Of a stretch of 64,000 nucleotides of DNA, positions 9,261 to 18,283 are shown piece after piece (within the stretch, counting starts at the first letter, position 1; each line of letters opens with the position of its first letter). The stretch covers positions 1-64,000 of the forward strand of contig JAHHHL010000025.1 in NCBI GenBank assembly GCA_019359375.1, given 5' to 3'. Below the pieces are notes generated by a model. That model saw nothing but the letters and a program-made list of their open reading frames with translations, did not search any database and was not told where the DNA came from. Position numbers and translations under genes: made by a program. The stretch is from Lyngbya sp. HA4199-MV5 (GTDB taxonomy: Bacteria > Cyanobacteriota > Cyanobacteriia > Leptolyngbyales > Leptolyngbyaceae).

Positions 9261-9890
9261 ATGCAAGCTCGTCGAATTGCCCGTGAACTAGCGCTGCTGA
9301 GTATTAGCCAGCTTCCTGCTAAACAGGAGCGGTTAGAGGCGCAGCAGCTTCAAAATGTGGTGGTTGCAGCAGTGCGAACGCTCACCACTGAGGCGCAGGA
9401 TGCCCTGGAAACCGCATCGGCTGAACTCCAGCAGGGGAGTGCCCGGTTACTGACCAGCGAAACCCGTGCGGCAGATGTGGAAAGCGCCAGAGCAATGGTG
9501 AATGAGGCGATCGCGCTTACCCAAACGGCGATCAATCGACTGGGTGTGGCAATGGAAGTGCCTGAGTTCATTCAACTGGCAAACCAGCAGGATGTGCGGC
9601 ATCACACGCTGGAAATTATTGGCAAATTGAAAGCGAATCGCGACGAAATTGATCAAATTCTGTCTACCGCTCTCGTCGATTGGCAACTTTCTCGGCTGGC
9701 ATGGATCGATCGCGACATTCTCCGCATCGCTGTCACCGAAATTCTCTTCTTGGGCATTCCCGATCGGGTTGCCGTCAACGAAGCGGTGGAACTGGCTAAA
9801 CGCTACAGCGGCGACGACGGACATCGCTTTATTAACGGCGTACTGCGTCGGGTGATGGATCAGCTCAAGGCGACGAAGCAGACGATGTAG
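9261..9890 (+). CDS. nusB: Transcription antitermination factor NusB
   Basis: 209 residues. The N-terminal [16 protein letters not shown] and C-terminal segments [20 protein letters not shown] and [27 protein letters not shown] are NusB hallmarks (RNA/S10-binding helical fold). It is longer than E. coli NusB because of an inserted helical region at about residues 30-110, which is usual for cyanobacteria. NusB pairs with NusE (S10) in antitermination of rRNA operons. It is transcribed with DUF502 upstream and ftsY downstream, though repeats and a toxin-antitoxin pair now intervene. Confidence 0.93.
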   Translation: MQARRIARELALLSISQLPAKQERLEAQQLQNVVVAAVRTLTTEAQDALETASAELQQGSARLLTSETRAADVESARAMVNEAIALTQTAINRLGVAMEVPEFIQLANQQDVRHHTLEIIGKLKANRDEIDQILSTALVDWQLSRLAWIDRDILRIAVTEILFLGIPDRVAVNEAVELAKRYSGDDGHRFINGVLRRVMDQLKATKQTM

Positions 9891-10208
9891 GGAGGGGATG
9901 AGGAAAGGCTAAAGGATAAAAAGCTGGCGGCTAGGCAGAAGGCAGAGGGCAGAAGGCAGGAGGCAGTGATCAGTTATCAGTCTCCAGTGTTCGGTGTTCA
10001 GTCAAGCCTTCTTGCTTCGCTGGTGACAGGTCGCTGTTGGCTCAGCGCTGTTCACTGATGACTGTTGACTGGCGACTGTTTCAAAACTCAAAACTCAAAA
10101 CTCTCAATCTGATGGCTGACCAATCAACACTCAACGCTTCCCCCACTCCCCTGCTCTCCCCACACCCTATACCCCACACCCTGTCTCACGCGATGTACTT
10201 CACTTGAG
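9891..10208. repeat. Mixed heptamer tract including a 47-bp dispersed repeat
   Basis: GGCAGAA/GGCAGAG units, AACTCAAA repeats and CACCCTATACCCCACACCC-type units fill the gap after nusB. The segment 10162-10208 is a diverged copy of 17824-17872, sharing GTCTC and a GTACxTCACTTG tail. No gene is visible here. 10209-10325 is non-repetitive upstream sequence of brnT. Confidence 0.75.
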
Positions 10209-10325
10209 CGAGAATTGCTGTAATTGAACCTGACAGTGTATCCAGGCAACAGTCCAGGTTTGTGAGAAGATGGGATAGCATAAAGGGGGCAAAAGTAGTC
10301 TTCCATAGCTATTTCACCTGATTCG

Positions 10326-10601
10326 ATGCGTGTTCGGTGGGATGAAACAAAACGACAGCAAGTATTAGCAGAATGTGCCATTGACTTTGAGCAGTTGGAT
10401 AATTTACTCTACACCCCCTACCTCGAAGACCAACGCTCTGAGCTACCAGAGCAGTCTCGAATCATCGGTTTCGCGGATGGACAATTGACAACGTTCATTG
10501 TTGAGTATCGAGCCGATAAAGTAGGAGATTACATTTGGGTTGTTACAGCCTGGAAATCAACGAAACAGGAGCGTAGAAGCTATGAGCAGCGAATCTACTG
10601 A
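10326..10601 (+). CDS. brnT: BrnT family toxin (RelE-like fold ribonuclease)
   Basis: 91 residues with the BrnT pattern: RVRWDETKRQQVLAE at the start, FEQLDNLLYTPYLEDQRSE in the middle, SRIIGFADGQLTTFIVEYR, and a C-terminal WVVTAWKSTKQERRSYEQR (the family's xRKAT-ERxxY end). BrnT toxins are ribosome-independent RNases that inhibit translation. The antitoxin gene begins inside its last codons, so expression is coupled. Toxin-first order is usual for this family. The pair sits between nusB and ftsY, so it looks like an insertion into a housekeeping block. Confidence 0.85.
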   Translation: MRVRWDETKRQQVLAECAIDFEQLDNLLYTPYLEDQRSELPEQSRIIGFADGQLTTFIVEYRADKVGDYIWVVTAWKSTKQERRSYEQRIY

Positions 10602-10839
10602 GATTAAAGATATCGAGGAAATTGCTCAGCAAGCTGATTCAGGAGCAGACGTTTCTGAGCATTTCACAGGTCACTTTCAAGCAAAGCAACAAGTCAATCT
10701 TGCCCTTCCACTAGAGTTACTAAAAAGTATTGATGCAGAGTGTCAATTGCAAAAGATCAGTCGTCAAGATTGGATCAAAATGGTCTGCACCGAGAAAGTT
10801 CGAGGGATTCAGGCTGGCAGGGTATCAAAGGCTGGTTAA
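10582..10839 (+). CDS. brnA: BrnA-type ribbon-helix-helix antitoxin
   Basis: 85 residues from the ATG at 10582, preceded by an ACAGGAG ribosome-binding site within brnT; the two genes overlap by 20 bp. The N-terminus is acidic and flexible (probable toxin-binding tail). The C-terminal half, KQQVNLALPLELLKSIDAE followed by two helices, is a CopG/Arc-like DNA-binding unit. Such antitoxins neutralise the toxin and repress their own promoter. The frame is open further upstream, but translation from there would conflict with the clear Shine-Dalgarno start. Confidence 0.82.
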   Translation: MSSESTEIKDIEEIAQQADSGADVSEHFTGHFQAKQQVNLALPLELLKSIDAECQLQKISRQDWIKMVCTEKVRGIQAGRVSKAG

Positions 10840-11040
10840 TTTTTGTCGCGGTCTAACACCCCCCCCAGCGGACGGGCGAAAGCCGCTGGCGCTAAGTTTG
10901 AAGTTATCTGCCGTCGCTGATTGGGAACGCTCGTCCGATCGAACGCTGCTAAAGTTTGTAACAAAGTTTGTAAGTTCGACAGTCTGTAAGTTCAACGCGG
11001 TAGTCCCATTCCACATCGCATCTCACTTCAGGTAAAGGTA

Positions 11041-12534
11041 ATGACGTTTGACTGGTTTCGTCGGCAATTTGACCCCAAAGCTGAGGAGGCTCAAGCCCCA
11101 GAAGCGGAGCCTGTGCAGCCAGAAACGGTCACGGAAGAAGAGCCAGCCGTTGCGGAAGATTACCTGAACTGGGCAAAAACGGCGTATCAAAATATCCAAA
11201 AGCGGCAACAAACGGAGCCAGTTGATGCGGTTGAGGAACCTGCTCAGGATGCGATCGCGCCAGAAGCAATTGAGGCACCGACTGAGGCAGAGACGATCGC
11301 CCCTGTAGAACCCGCGCCGTCTGAAAGCATTGCTGAAGCCGAGCTACCTGCAACAGAACCCGCAGCGGAGGCTATTCCAACAGCACCCTTGCCGTTCTGG
11401 GCACAGGCAGAAGCCGATCGCCTGGAACGGCTAGAACGGCTTAAAGAATCTGCGATCGTGGAGCCAGAACCCGCGATCGCCCCTCCACCCAGTACCCCAA
11501 CCCCTGTACCCGCTGAACCTGAGTTTGTTCTGGATGAAGGCTTTCTCTGGTCATCAGAAGTGCTAGCAGCGCAAGGGCGGCGACCCGACCAGGTTTCGTT
11601 GGAAGAAATCACCTGGCTGAAGCGGCTTCGTCAGGGCTTAGACAAAACGCGACGGGGCTTAATCAACCAACTGCGGGCGATCGTCGGGCAGGGTCCGCTC
11701 AACGAAGATGCGGTCATGGCGATCGAATCGGTTCTCCTGCAAGCAGATGTCGGCGTAACCGCGACGGATGCCATTATCGAAGCGCTACAAAGCAAGCTGC
11801 GTCAGGAAACCTTACCCCCCGATGCTGCCATCACCTACCTGAAGCAAATCCTGCGCGACATGCTGGATGCACCGCTGGAAAATGCCAAAAGCCGCTTTTT
11901 TGCGCCCGAAGATGACACCCTCAATATCTGGTTAATCACAGGGGTTAACGGTGCGGGAAAGACGACGACGATCGGCAAACTTGCCCACATTGCCCAAAAG
12001 TCTGGCTACAACTGCCTGATTGCCGCTGCCGATACCTTTAGAGCCGCTGCTGTGGAGCAGGTGAAAGTATGGGGCAGTCGCAGTGGGGTCGAAGTCATCG
12101 CCAATCCAGGGCAGAATACCGATCCTGCTGCTGTCGTGTTTGATGCGATCGCCGCTGCCCAGTCACGCGGCACCAACTTGCTGCTGGTCGATACGGCGGG
12201 ACGCTTGCAAAACAAGAAAAACCTGATGGACGAACTCAGCAAAATTCGCCGCATCATCGACAAAAAATCAGAGAATGCCGTTGTCGAGTCGCTGTTAGTT
12301 TTGGATGCCACCCTCGGACAAAACGGTCTGCGTCAGGCTGAAGTTTTCTCCCAAGCTGCCCAACTGAGCGGAGTCATTCTCACTAAGCTCGACGGCACCG
12401 CTAAAGGTGGCATTGCGCTGGCGATCGTCCAACAACTTGGTCTACCCATCCGCTTCATCGGAGCCGGAGAAGGCATCGAAGACCTGCGACCGTTTTCGAG
12501 CTATGAGTTTGTCGAAGCGCTGTTGAATGGGTAG
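11041..12534 (+). CDS. ftsY: Signal recognition particle receptor FtsY
   Basis: The GTPase receptor that docks SRP-ribosome complexes at the membrane for co-translational insertion. Residues ~1-170 are an acidic, Glu/Ala/Pro-rich A domain. Residues ~175-270 are the helical N domain. The G domain follows with GVNGAGKTTTIGKLA (from residue ~301), DTFRAAAVEQ, DTAGRLQNKKNLM, TKLDGTAKGG and the closing GAGEGIEDLRPF. All GTP-binding motifs are intact. The 200-bp gap upstream contains a poly-C run and no gene. Length (497) is normal for a cyanobacterial FtsY with a long A domain. Confidence 0.96.
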   Translation: MTFDWFRRQFDPKAEEAQAPEAEPVQPETVTEEEPAVAEDYLNWAKTAYQNIQKRQQTEPVDAVEEPAQDAIAPEAIEAPTEAETIAPVEPAPSESIAEAELPATEPAAEAIPTAPLPFWAQAEADRLERLERLKESAIVEPEPAIAPPPSTPTPVPAEPEFVLDEGFLWSSEVLAAQGRRPDQVSLEEITWLKRLRQGLDKTRRGLINQLRAIVGQGPLNEDAVMAIESVLLQADVGVTATDAIIEALQSKLRQETLPPDAAITYLKQILRDMLDAPLENAKSRFFAPEDDTLNIWLITGVNGAGKTTTIGKLAHIAQKSGYNCLIAAADTFRAAAVEQVKVWGSRSGVEVIANPGQNTDPAAVVFDAIAAAQSRGTNLLLVDTAGRLQNKKNLMDELSKIRRIIDKKSENAVVESLLVLDATLGQNGLRQAEVFSQAAQLSGVILTKLDGTAKGGIALAIVQQLGLPIRFIGAGEGIEDLRPFSSYEFVEALLNG

Positions 12535-12695
12535 GAGTGGGGAGTAGGGAGTAGGGGAAGCAGGGGAGCAGGGGAGCCGTCAGCTTTTTAGCCCTTAGCC
12601 TTTAGCCTTTAGCCTTTCTTCATCCCTCATCCCTCTGCCTTCTGCCTCCTAACAACCAACAACTAACAACTAACAACTCCCCTCCCCCCTCCCCA
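12535..12695. repeat. Heptamer repeat tract downstream of ftsY
   Basis: GGAGTAGGG, GCAGGGGA, CCTTTAG and AACAACT repeat families in succession, covering about 160 bp. Its right end runs into the 3' end of the small minus-strand frame at 12670-12855. Confidence 0.85.
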
Positions 12696-12855
12696 CAAGG
12701 CTTTCAGCCAATTCTTCAGAGTCAGTCAAAATCACGTTATCAATTGAGAGCTTATCTGCTAACGTTGGTAAACTATGCGCTGGTTTGGGCAGCCGTTCGA
12801 GCGCTAGGACAATGAGCGGCGATTCTGGAGGCTGATCCGCTAGAATCAACTGCAC
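12670..12855 (-). CDS. Possible small protein, 3' end derived from repeat
   Basis: A 61-codon frame diverging from the PP2C gene. Its first ~52 residues (ILADQPPESPLIVLALERL...) have a coding-like composition, with good Leu/Ala/Glu balance and no low complexity. The last eight residues (VGRGEGSC) are read from the adjacent heptamer tract. It may be a true small gene truncated by repeat growth, or chance. I do not recognise a family. Confidence 0.35.
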   Translation of the reverse strand: MQLILADQPPESPLIVLALERLPKPAHSLPTLADKLSIDNVILTDSEELAESLVGRGEGSC

Positions 12856-12904
12856 TATCCAACAGCCTGCTCTCGCGGTGATCGTTTGTTCACCTTGATC
12901 TCAA

Positions 12905-14437
12905 ATGACTGCTGTGCCTCTTCCTCGACAGCCATCACAACGACCCGATCCTGGGGCGGCATCGCCTTCAGCAAACACGCCTGCTGCGGAGAATGCACGC
13001 GATCGCCTGCCTGTACGCCCCCCCAGTGGTGGCAACGCGAGTGCGAGTGCGGGTAGCGCGTCTGAAATTACGCCTGTTTTTGCGCTCAAGGAACTGGTGG
13101 CACGGCTCAATCGAGAGCAGCACAAGATTCAAGATTTGTTGAGTTCATTGGGCTTTGCGCTGCGGAGTTTCAACAACCTCAACCAGTTTTTAGAGCTGAT
13201 CCCGCTAATGGCGAGCCGGGTGACAGATAGTGATGGTGGCGCGCTGCTGTTGTTCAAGCCCAACGGTCAGGTACGTCTGGAACGATTGCACTGTCAGGAT
13301 AGCCGCTGGTGTCAGGATATTCGCAAAGCGCTGGAAGCGGCTACTCGGCAGGTAACATCCTCTCTGCCTCCCGCAGTGGCAGGAGAGCCGATCGCCCTTA
13401 CCCCCAGCGCGATCGCCACGTTGGATCATCAGGTCAGCCATTACTTAGGTGCGGGAGTCCAACTGTTTGGCACTGCCATTCTGGTAAAAAACACCGAGCG
13501 CGGACGGCTCTATGTCTTTAGCCGCGACCCTCAATACAACTGGACAGAAACCCGGCAAAAGCTCGTGCGTTTAGTGGCAGATCAAACGGCGGTGGCGATC
13601 GAAAACGATGAGTTGACCGTCGAACTTCGCAAGAAAGAACGCCTCGATCGCGAGCTTGAAATCGGCGCTGAAATCCAACTGCGTCTTTTGCCGCGATCGT
13701 GCCCCAAAATTCAGGGCGTGGAGCTGGCTGCTCGGTGCCAATCTGCTAATCGAGTCGGCGGCGATTTTTACGACTTTATTCCCGCCAGCTACGACCAGAT
13801 TCGCTCGAAAAAAGATGGCAGCAGTGAAGGTGGACGCTGGAGTGTGGCGATCGGCGATGTGATGGGCAAAGGCGTGCCTGCGGGGCTGATCATGACGATG
13901 ACGCGGGGCATGTTGCGGGCAGAGGTTCTAAACGGACACTCCCCCGCCCGCATTTTGCAGCACCTCAACCGCGTCATGTATGCCGATCTGGAAAACTCCA
14001 ATCGCTTTGTCACGCTGTTTTATTCAGAATACAATCCCCAGACTCGTCTGCTGTCTTATAGCAACGCAGCGCATAACCCACCCCTGCTGTGGCAAGCGGC
14101 TACAAAAACGATCCGACGCTTGGACACCCTTGGAATGTTGATCGGGCTGGATGCTGATACGCACTATCAAGATGCTCAGGTGCAGCTCCAGGCAGGCGAC
14201 ACGCTGATTTACTATACGGATGGGTTTACCGACGCTGCCAGCCAGAGCGGTGAGCGTTTTGATGAAGAAAACCTGACCCAGGCGTTTCAATGGGCGTGCC
14301 AACACTGTGATCATCCTCAAGCTATTCTGGAGCATCTGTTTCATCAAGTGCAGAAATTTACGGGCACGGCAAACCGCAATGCGGATGACATGACGCTGAT
14401 TGTGATGAAGGTGAAAGCCTCTGAGCTGATTGACTGA
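12905..14437 (+). CDS. GAF-containing SpoIIE/RsbU-type protein phosphatase (PP2C)
   Basis: 510 residues. A Pro/Ala/Ser-rich N-terminus (~1-60) leads into a GAF domain (~85-245, with VTDSDGGALLLF and LVADQTAVAIENDEL). A linker helix ERLDRELEIGAEIQLRLLP follows, then a PP2C-type SpoIIE domain with metal-site motifs NRVGGDFYDF, GDVMGKGVPAGLIM, YYTDGFTDA and NADDMTLIVM. It should dephosphorylate a serine/threonine on an anti-sigma-antagonist-type partner; none is adjacent. It belongs to the nusB-ftsY-argH neighbourhood. Its last codons GAG CTG ATT GAC TGA overlap the left inverted terminus of MITE copy B, so the element supplies the stop. Confidence 0.92.
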   Translation: MTAVPLPRQPSQRPDPGAASPSANTPAAENARDRLPVRPPSGGNASASAGSASEITPVFALKELVARLNREQHKIQDLLSSLGFALRSFNNLNQFLELIPLMASRVTDSDGGALLLFKPNGQVRLERLHCQDSRWCQDIRKALEAATRQVTSSLPPAVAGEPIALTPSAIATLDHQVSHYLGAGVQLFGTAILVKNTERGRLYVFSRDPQYNWTETRQKLVRLVADQTAVAIENDELTVELRKKERLDRELEIGAEIQLRLLPRSCPKIQGVELAARCQSANRVGGDFYDFIPASYDQIRSKKDGSSEGGRWSVAIGDVMGKGVPAGLIMTMTRGMLRAEVLNGHSPARILQHLNRVMYADLENSNRFVTLFYSEYNPQTRLLSYSNAAHNPPLLWQAATKTIRRLDTLGMLIGLDADTHYQDAQVQLQAGDTLIYYTDGFTDAASQSGERFDEENLTQAFQWACQHCDHPQAILEHLFHQVQKFTGTANRNADDMTLIVMKVKASELID

Positions 14438-14650
14438 CAAAAATCTTGAAAGGCTGGTCGCTTCGTTTCTCACCCGCCCGTGATTAAAATCCGGGCTAAA
14501 GGTGCGAAACCCGTTCAAACGGGTTGTAAAGCGCTCGTAGTCCTCTACCCTTCGGGAAGGCAAAGCCTAGAGAGGACTTCCTTGCCATCAGCCCGCACTT
14601 TCAGTGCAGGGCGGTTCAAGTACTCGCTCAAAGATTTGTCAGTCAACCAG
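14426..14650 (+). repeat. MITE-like element, copy B (full length)
   Basis: 225 bp. The left terminus CTGATTGACTGACAAA and right terminus (reverse complement CTGGTTGACTGACAAA) form inverted ends. Flanks GCCTCTGAG and GCAACTGAG match at 7 of 9 positions, as expected of an aged 9-bp target duplication. Inside are four potential hairpins, the clearest being AACCCGTT-CA-AACGGGTT and the AGTCCTCT/AGAGAGGACT stem. It lies at the 3' end of the PP2C gene and could act as its terminator. Confidence 0.88.
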
Positions 14651-14841
14651 GCAACTGAGTCTGTTTAAAGCAAGCTACGGTTTAGATAAGCTCCAGTAGC
14701 GGAGGCATACGATCGCTCCTCGTCGCCAATTTTCTGGCGGTTTGTTTGCCGTGATACGACAAGCAGCATTTGAGATCGGAGATGCTGAGCCAAACCAAAA
14801 GAGATGTACGGTCGATCGCCTAATTTGAAGGGCTAAAGTAA

Positions 14842-15882
<1,041 letters not shown>

Positions 15883-16005
15883 TGGTGCCACCATCCTTGC
15901 ATGTATCGAGCCGTGCGATCGCTGGGATTATTTTCTGGTATCCTTTCAGTCTTGTAAGATAAACGTGCGTGCTGGTCTGCATCCATTAGAAAGGGGAGAG
16001 AGGCA

Positions 16006-16287
16006 ATGGTCATGAGCTTAATACCAGAGGTGGCAACCTGGTTTGTGGAACCAACCTACTGGCTGGACACGTCCTGGCTGGACACATCCTGGCTTAACGC
16101 CTTGCAACCAGCCCACTGGCATTTGCCGATCGACCTGGCAGTAGTAGGCGACAAAAAGCTCGAAGTGGATCTGGCAGGGGATGTGCAGAAAGCCTTTAAC
16201 AACTTTGTCAAAACCGGTCAGGTTTGGGCGTTTCTTATTGGCATTATTTTTGGCTACTTTGTGAAGACCTTTACGTCCTTTGGCTAA
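16006..16287 (+). CDS. Small single-pass membrane protein of unknown function
   Basis: 93 residues. A tryptophan-rich N-terminal half contains a tandem duplication (LDTSW repeated, nucleotides ~16060-16095). A short acidic/basic amphipathic region (DKKLEVDLAGDVQKAFNNF) follows, then one membrane helix near the C-terminus (VWAFLIGIIFGYFV). A GAGAGAGG ribosome-binding site precedes the ATG. It ends 6 bp before argH, so the two are probably co-transcribed. I do not recognise a family. A structural or assembly role at the membrane is possible but unproven. Confidence 0.75.
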   Translation: MVMSLIPEVATWFVEPTYWLDTSWLDTSWLNALQPAHWHLPIDLAVVGDKKLEVDLAGDVQKAFNNFVKTGQVWAFLIGIIFGYFVKTFTSFG

Positions 16288-16293
16288 TACAAC

Positions 16294-17706
16294 GTGAATC
16301 AAGACCTCTCTCAACCATCGACAGCACAGCAGCCTTCCACCTGGAGCCAGCGGTTTGAGTCAGCTCTTCATCCGGCGATCGCCCGCTTTAATGCCAGCAT
16401 CGGCTTTGACATGAAGCTCATTGAGTATGACCTGACGGGTTCTCAGGCTCATGCACAGATGCTGGCTCACACAGGCATCATTTCCGCCGCTGAAGGGGAG
16501 CAGTTGGTCAACGGGCTGGAGCAGGTGCGGCAAGAATATCGTCAGGGTCTGTTTGTGCCCGGTGTAGAGGCAGAAGATGTCCACTTTGCCGTGGAACGTC
16601 GCCTGACGGAGATCGTCGGGGATGTAGGTAAAAAACTCCACACAGCACGATCGCGCAACGATCAGGTGGGTACCGATACGCGTCTGTACCTGCGGGATCA
16701 GATCCAGCAGATTCGGCAACGGGTGCGCTCGTTCCAGTCAATTCTCCTTACGCTGGCAGAACAGCACGTCGAAACGCTGATCCCTGGCTACACCCATCTG
16801 CAACGGGCACAACCGCTCAGCCTTGCCCATCATTTGCTCGCTTACTTTGAAATGAGCCAGCGTGACTGGGAACGGTTGGGCGAAATCTATCAGCGGGTCA
16901 ACGTTTCGCCGCTTGGTTCGGGTGCGCTGGCGGGAACGACCTTTCCCATCGATCGCCACTACACGGCTGAACTGCTCAACTTTGGCGGCGTGTATGCCAA
17001 CAGTCTGGATGGGGTGAGCGATCGGGACTTTGCCATTGAATTTCTCTGCGCCGCCAGCCTCATCATGGTGCATCTCAGCCGCCTGTCTGAAGAAGTCATC
17101 CTGTGGGCATCGGAAGAGTTTGGCTTCGTCACGCTCAAAGATAGCTGCTCCACAGGTTCCAGCATCATGCCGCAAAAGAAAAACCCCGACGTGCCCGAAC
17201 TGGTGCGCGGCAAAACGGGCAGGGTTTTTGGACACCTCCAGGGAATGCTGGTACTCATGAAAGGCTTACCTCTTGCCTACAACAAAGACTTGCAGGAAGA
17301 CAAAGAAGCCCTCTTTGATGCGGTCGTGACGGTGCAGGGTTGTTTGGAAGCCATGACGATTCTGCTGCAAGAAGGGCTGGAGTTTCGCGTCGCACGTCTA
17401 CAGGAAGCGGTGAATGAGGACTTCTCCAACGCGACGGATGTGGCAGATTATCTCGCAGGCAAAGGGGTGCCTTTTCGGGAGGCATACAATCTCGTCGGCA
17501 AAGTCGTGAAGACTTCCCTTTCTCAAGGCAAACTGCTGAAGGATCTGACGCTAGAGGAATGGAAAGCACTCCATCCCGCCTTTGAGTCGGATATCTATGG
17601 CGCGATCGCCCCTGCACAGGTCGTCTCTGCCCGCAATAGCTACGGTGGCACAGGATTCGCTCAGGTGCGGCAGGCATTGCAAAACGCCAAGGCGATCGTG
17701 CCATAG
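16294..17706 (+). CDS. argH: Argininosuccinate lyase
   Basis: Last step of arginine synthesis: argininosuccinate to arginine plus fumarate. 470 residues of the fumarase/aspartase superfamily with the signature [16 protein letters not shown] and the conserved [12 protein letters not shown] and [12 protein letters not shown] segments. The catalytic serine loop is therefore intact. The start is GTG, 6 bp after the small membrane-protein gene. A 28-bp perfect palindrome lies 15 bp after the stop. Confidence 0.97.
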   Translation: MNQDLSQPSTAQQPSTWSQRFESALHPAIARFNASIGFDMKLIEYDLTGSQAHAQMLAHTGIISAAEGEQLVNGLEQVRQEYRQGLFVPGVEAEDVHFAVERRLTEIVGDVGKKLHTARSRNDQVGTDTRLYLRDQIQQIRQRVRSFQSILLTLAEQHVETLIPGYTHLQRAQPLSLAHHLLAYFEMSQRDWERLGEIYQRVNVSPLGSGALAGTTFPIDRHYTAELLNFGGVYANSLDGVSDRDFAIEFLCAASLIMVHLSRLSEEVILWASEEFGFVTLKDSCSTGSSIMPQKKNPDVPELVRGKTGRVFGHLQGMLVLMKGLPLAYNKDLQEDKEALFDAVVTVQGCLEAMTILLQEGLEFRVARLQEAVNEDFSNATDVADYLAGKGVPFREAYNLVGKVVKTSLSQGKLLKDLTLEEWKALHPAFESDIYGAIAPAQVVSARNSYGGTGFAQVRQALQNAKAIVP

Positions 17707-17721
17707 GTGATGTTACATTCG

Positions 17722-17749
17722 GTAGGGACGTTACATGTAACGTCCCTAC
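17722..17749. terminator. 28-bp palindrome after argH
   Basis: Perfect inverted repeat with arms GTAGGGACGTTACA and TGTAACGTCCCTAC. Near-identical palindromes follow eno (40803-40830) and, with a different centre, the SDR gene (43394-43421). There is no T tract, so intrinsic termination is only one possibility; a dispersed palindromic repeat is the other. Confidence 0.6.
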
Positions 17750-17884
17750 AGAGGAAACCAACCGTTTTGGAACATGTATCGATTGCTTGCTAATCGTTGT
17801 AGCGGTTGTCACTCTCATGAAGTACACCCCATACCCTACACCCAGTCTCCATCGGCTGTACCTCACTTGCCAGAAAAAGGCTAT

Positions 17885-18256
17885 ATGTCTCACCCGCTTC
17901 AGCATGGGCAGGTTTTCTTTAGCCCCGGTTGCCACTTCAGCTACCGTGTGATTGGTGCTTGCTGCCGTTTATTCGATCGGGAACAACTTCCCTACCCCTG
18001 TTGTCGCCTCCAGTGGCGGGGCAAAGAACCAAGCTGGCGACGCATTGGCAAACGCTTCATCGTCGATCTGTCTACCAAAAAGCACCCGTCCTACAGCGTC
18101 GAGATTCTGGGACAAGGGCTGCAAGAGCCGATCGTCATCACCCTCTATGCCGTGAATCTTTCAGAGGCGACGAAAAACTGGTGGCACAGCGATCGACCAG
18201 AACAGCGCCACGGCAAAGGAGCGGAGGAAGCGAGAGAACATTTGAGTTTCAAGTAG
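17885..18256 (+). CDS. Hypothetical protein
   Basis: 123 residues from the ATG at 17885. Codon usage matches neighbouring genes, and this frame is better than the two overlapping ones. The sequence is Cys/Trp/Arg-rich (PCCRLQWRGKEPSWRRIGKR) with a β-like middle (RFIVDLSTKKHPSYSVEILG, EPIVITLYAVNLSEAT). The frame continues upstream to 17774 through a CACCC-type repeat, which I exclude. It converges on the acetamidase-like gene with 27 bp between the stops. I do not recognise a family. Confidence 0.55.
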   Translation: MSHPLQHGQVFFSPGCHFSYRVIGACCRLFDREQLPYPCCRLQWRGKEPSWRRIGKRFIVDLSTKKHPSYSVEILGQGLQEPIVITLYAVNLSEATKNWWHSDRPEQRHGKGAEEAREHLSFK

Positions 18257-18283
18257 TGCTGTGCTCATTTGTCAACCGATGCT

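Noticed and set aside
16738..17235. 165-codon minus-strand frame opposite argH
   Set aside because: Antisense shadow of a fully conserved enzyme gene.
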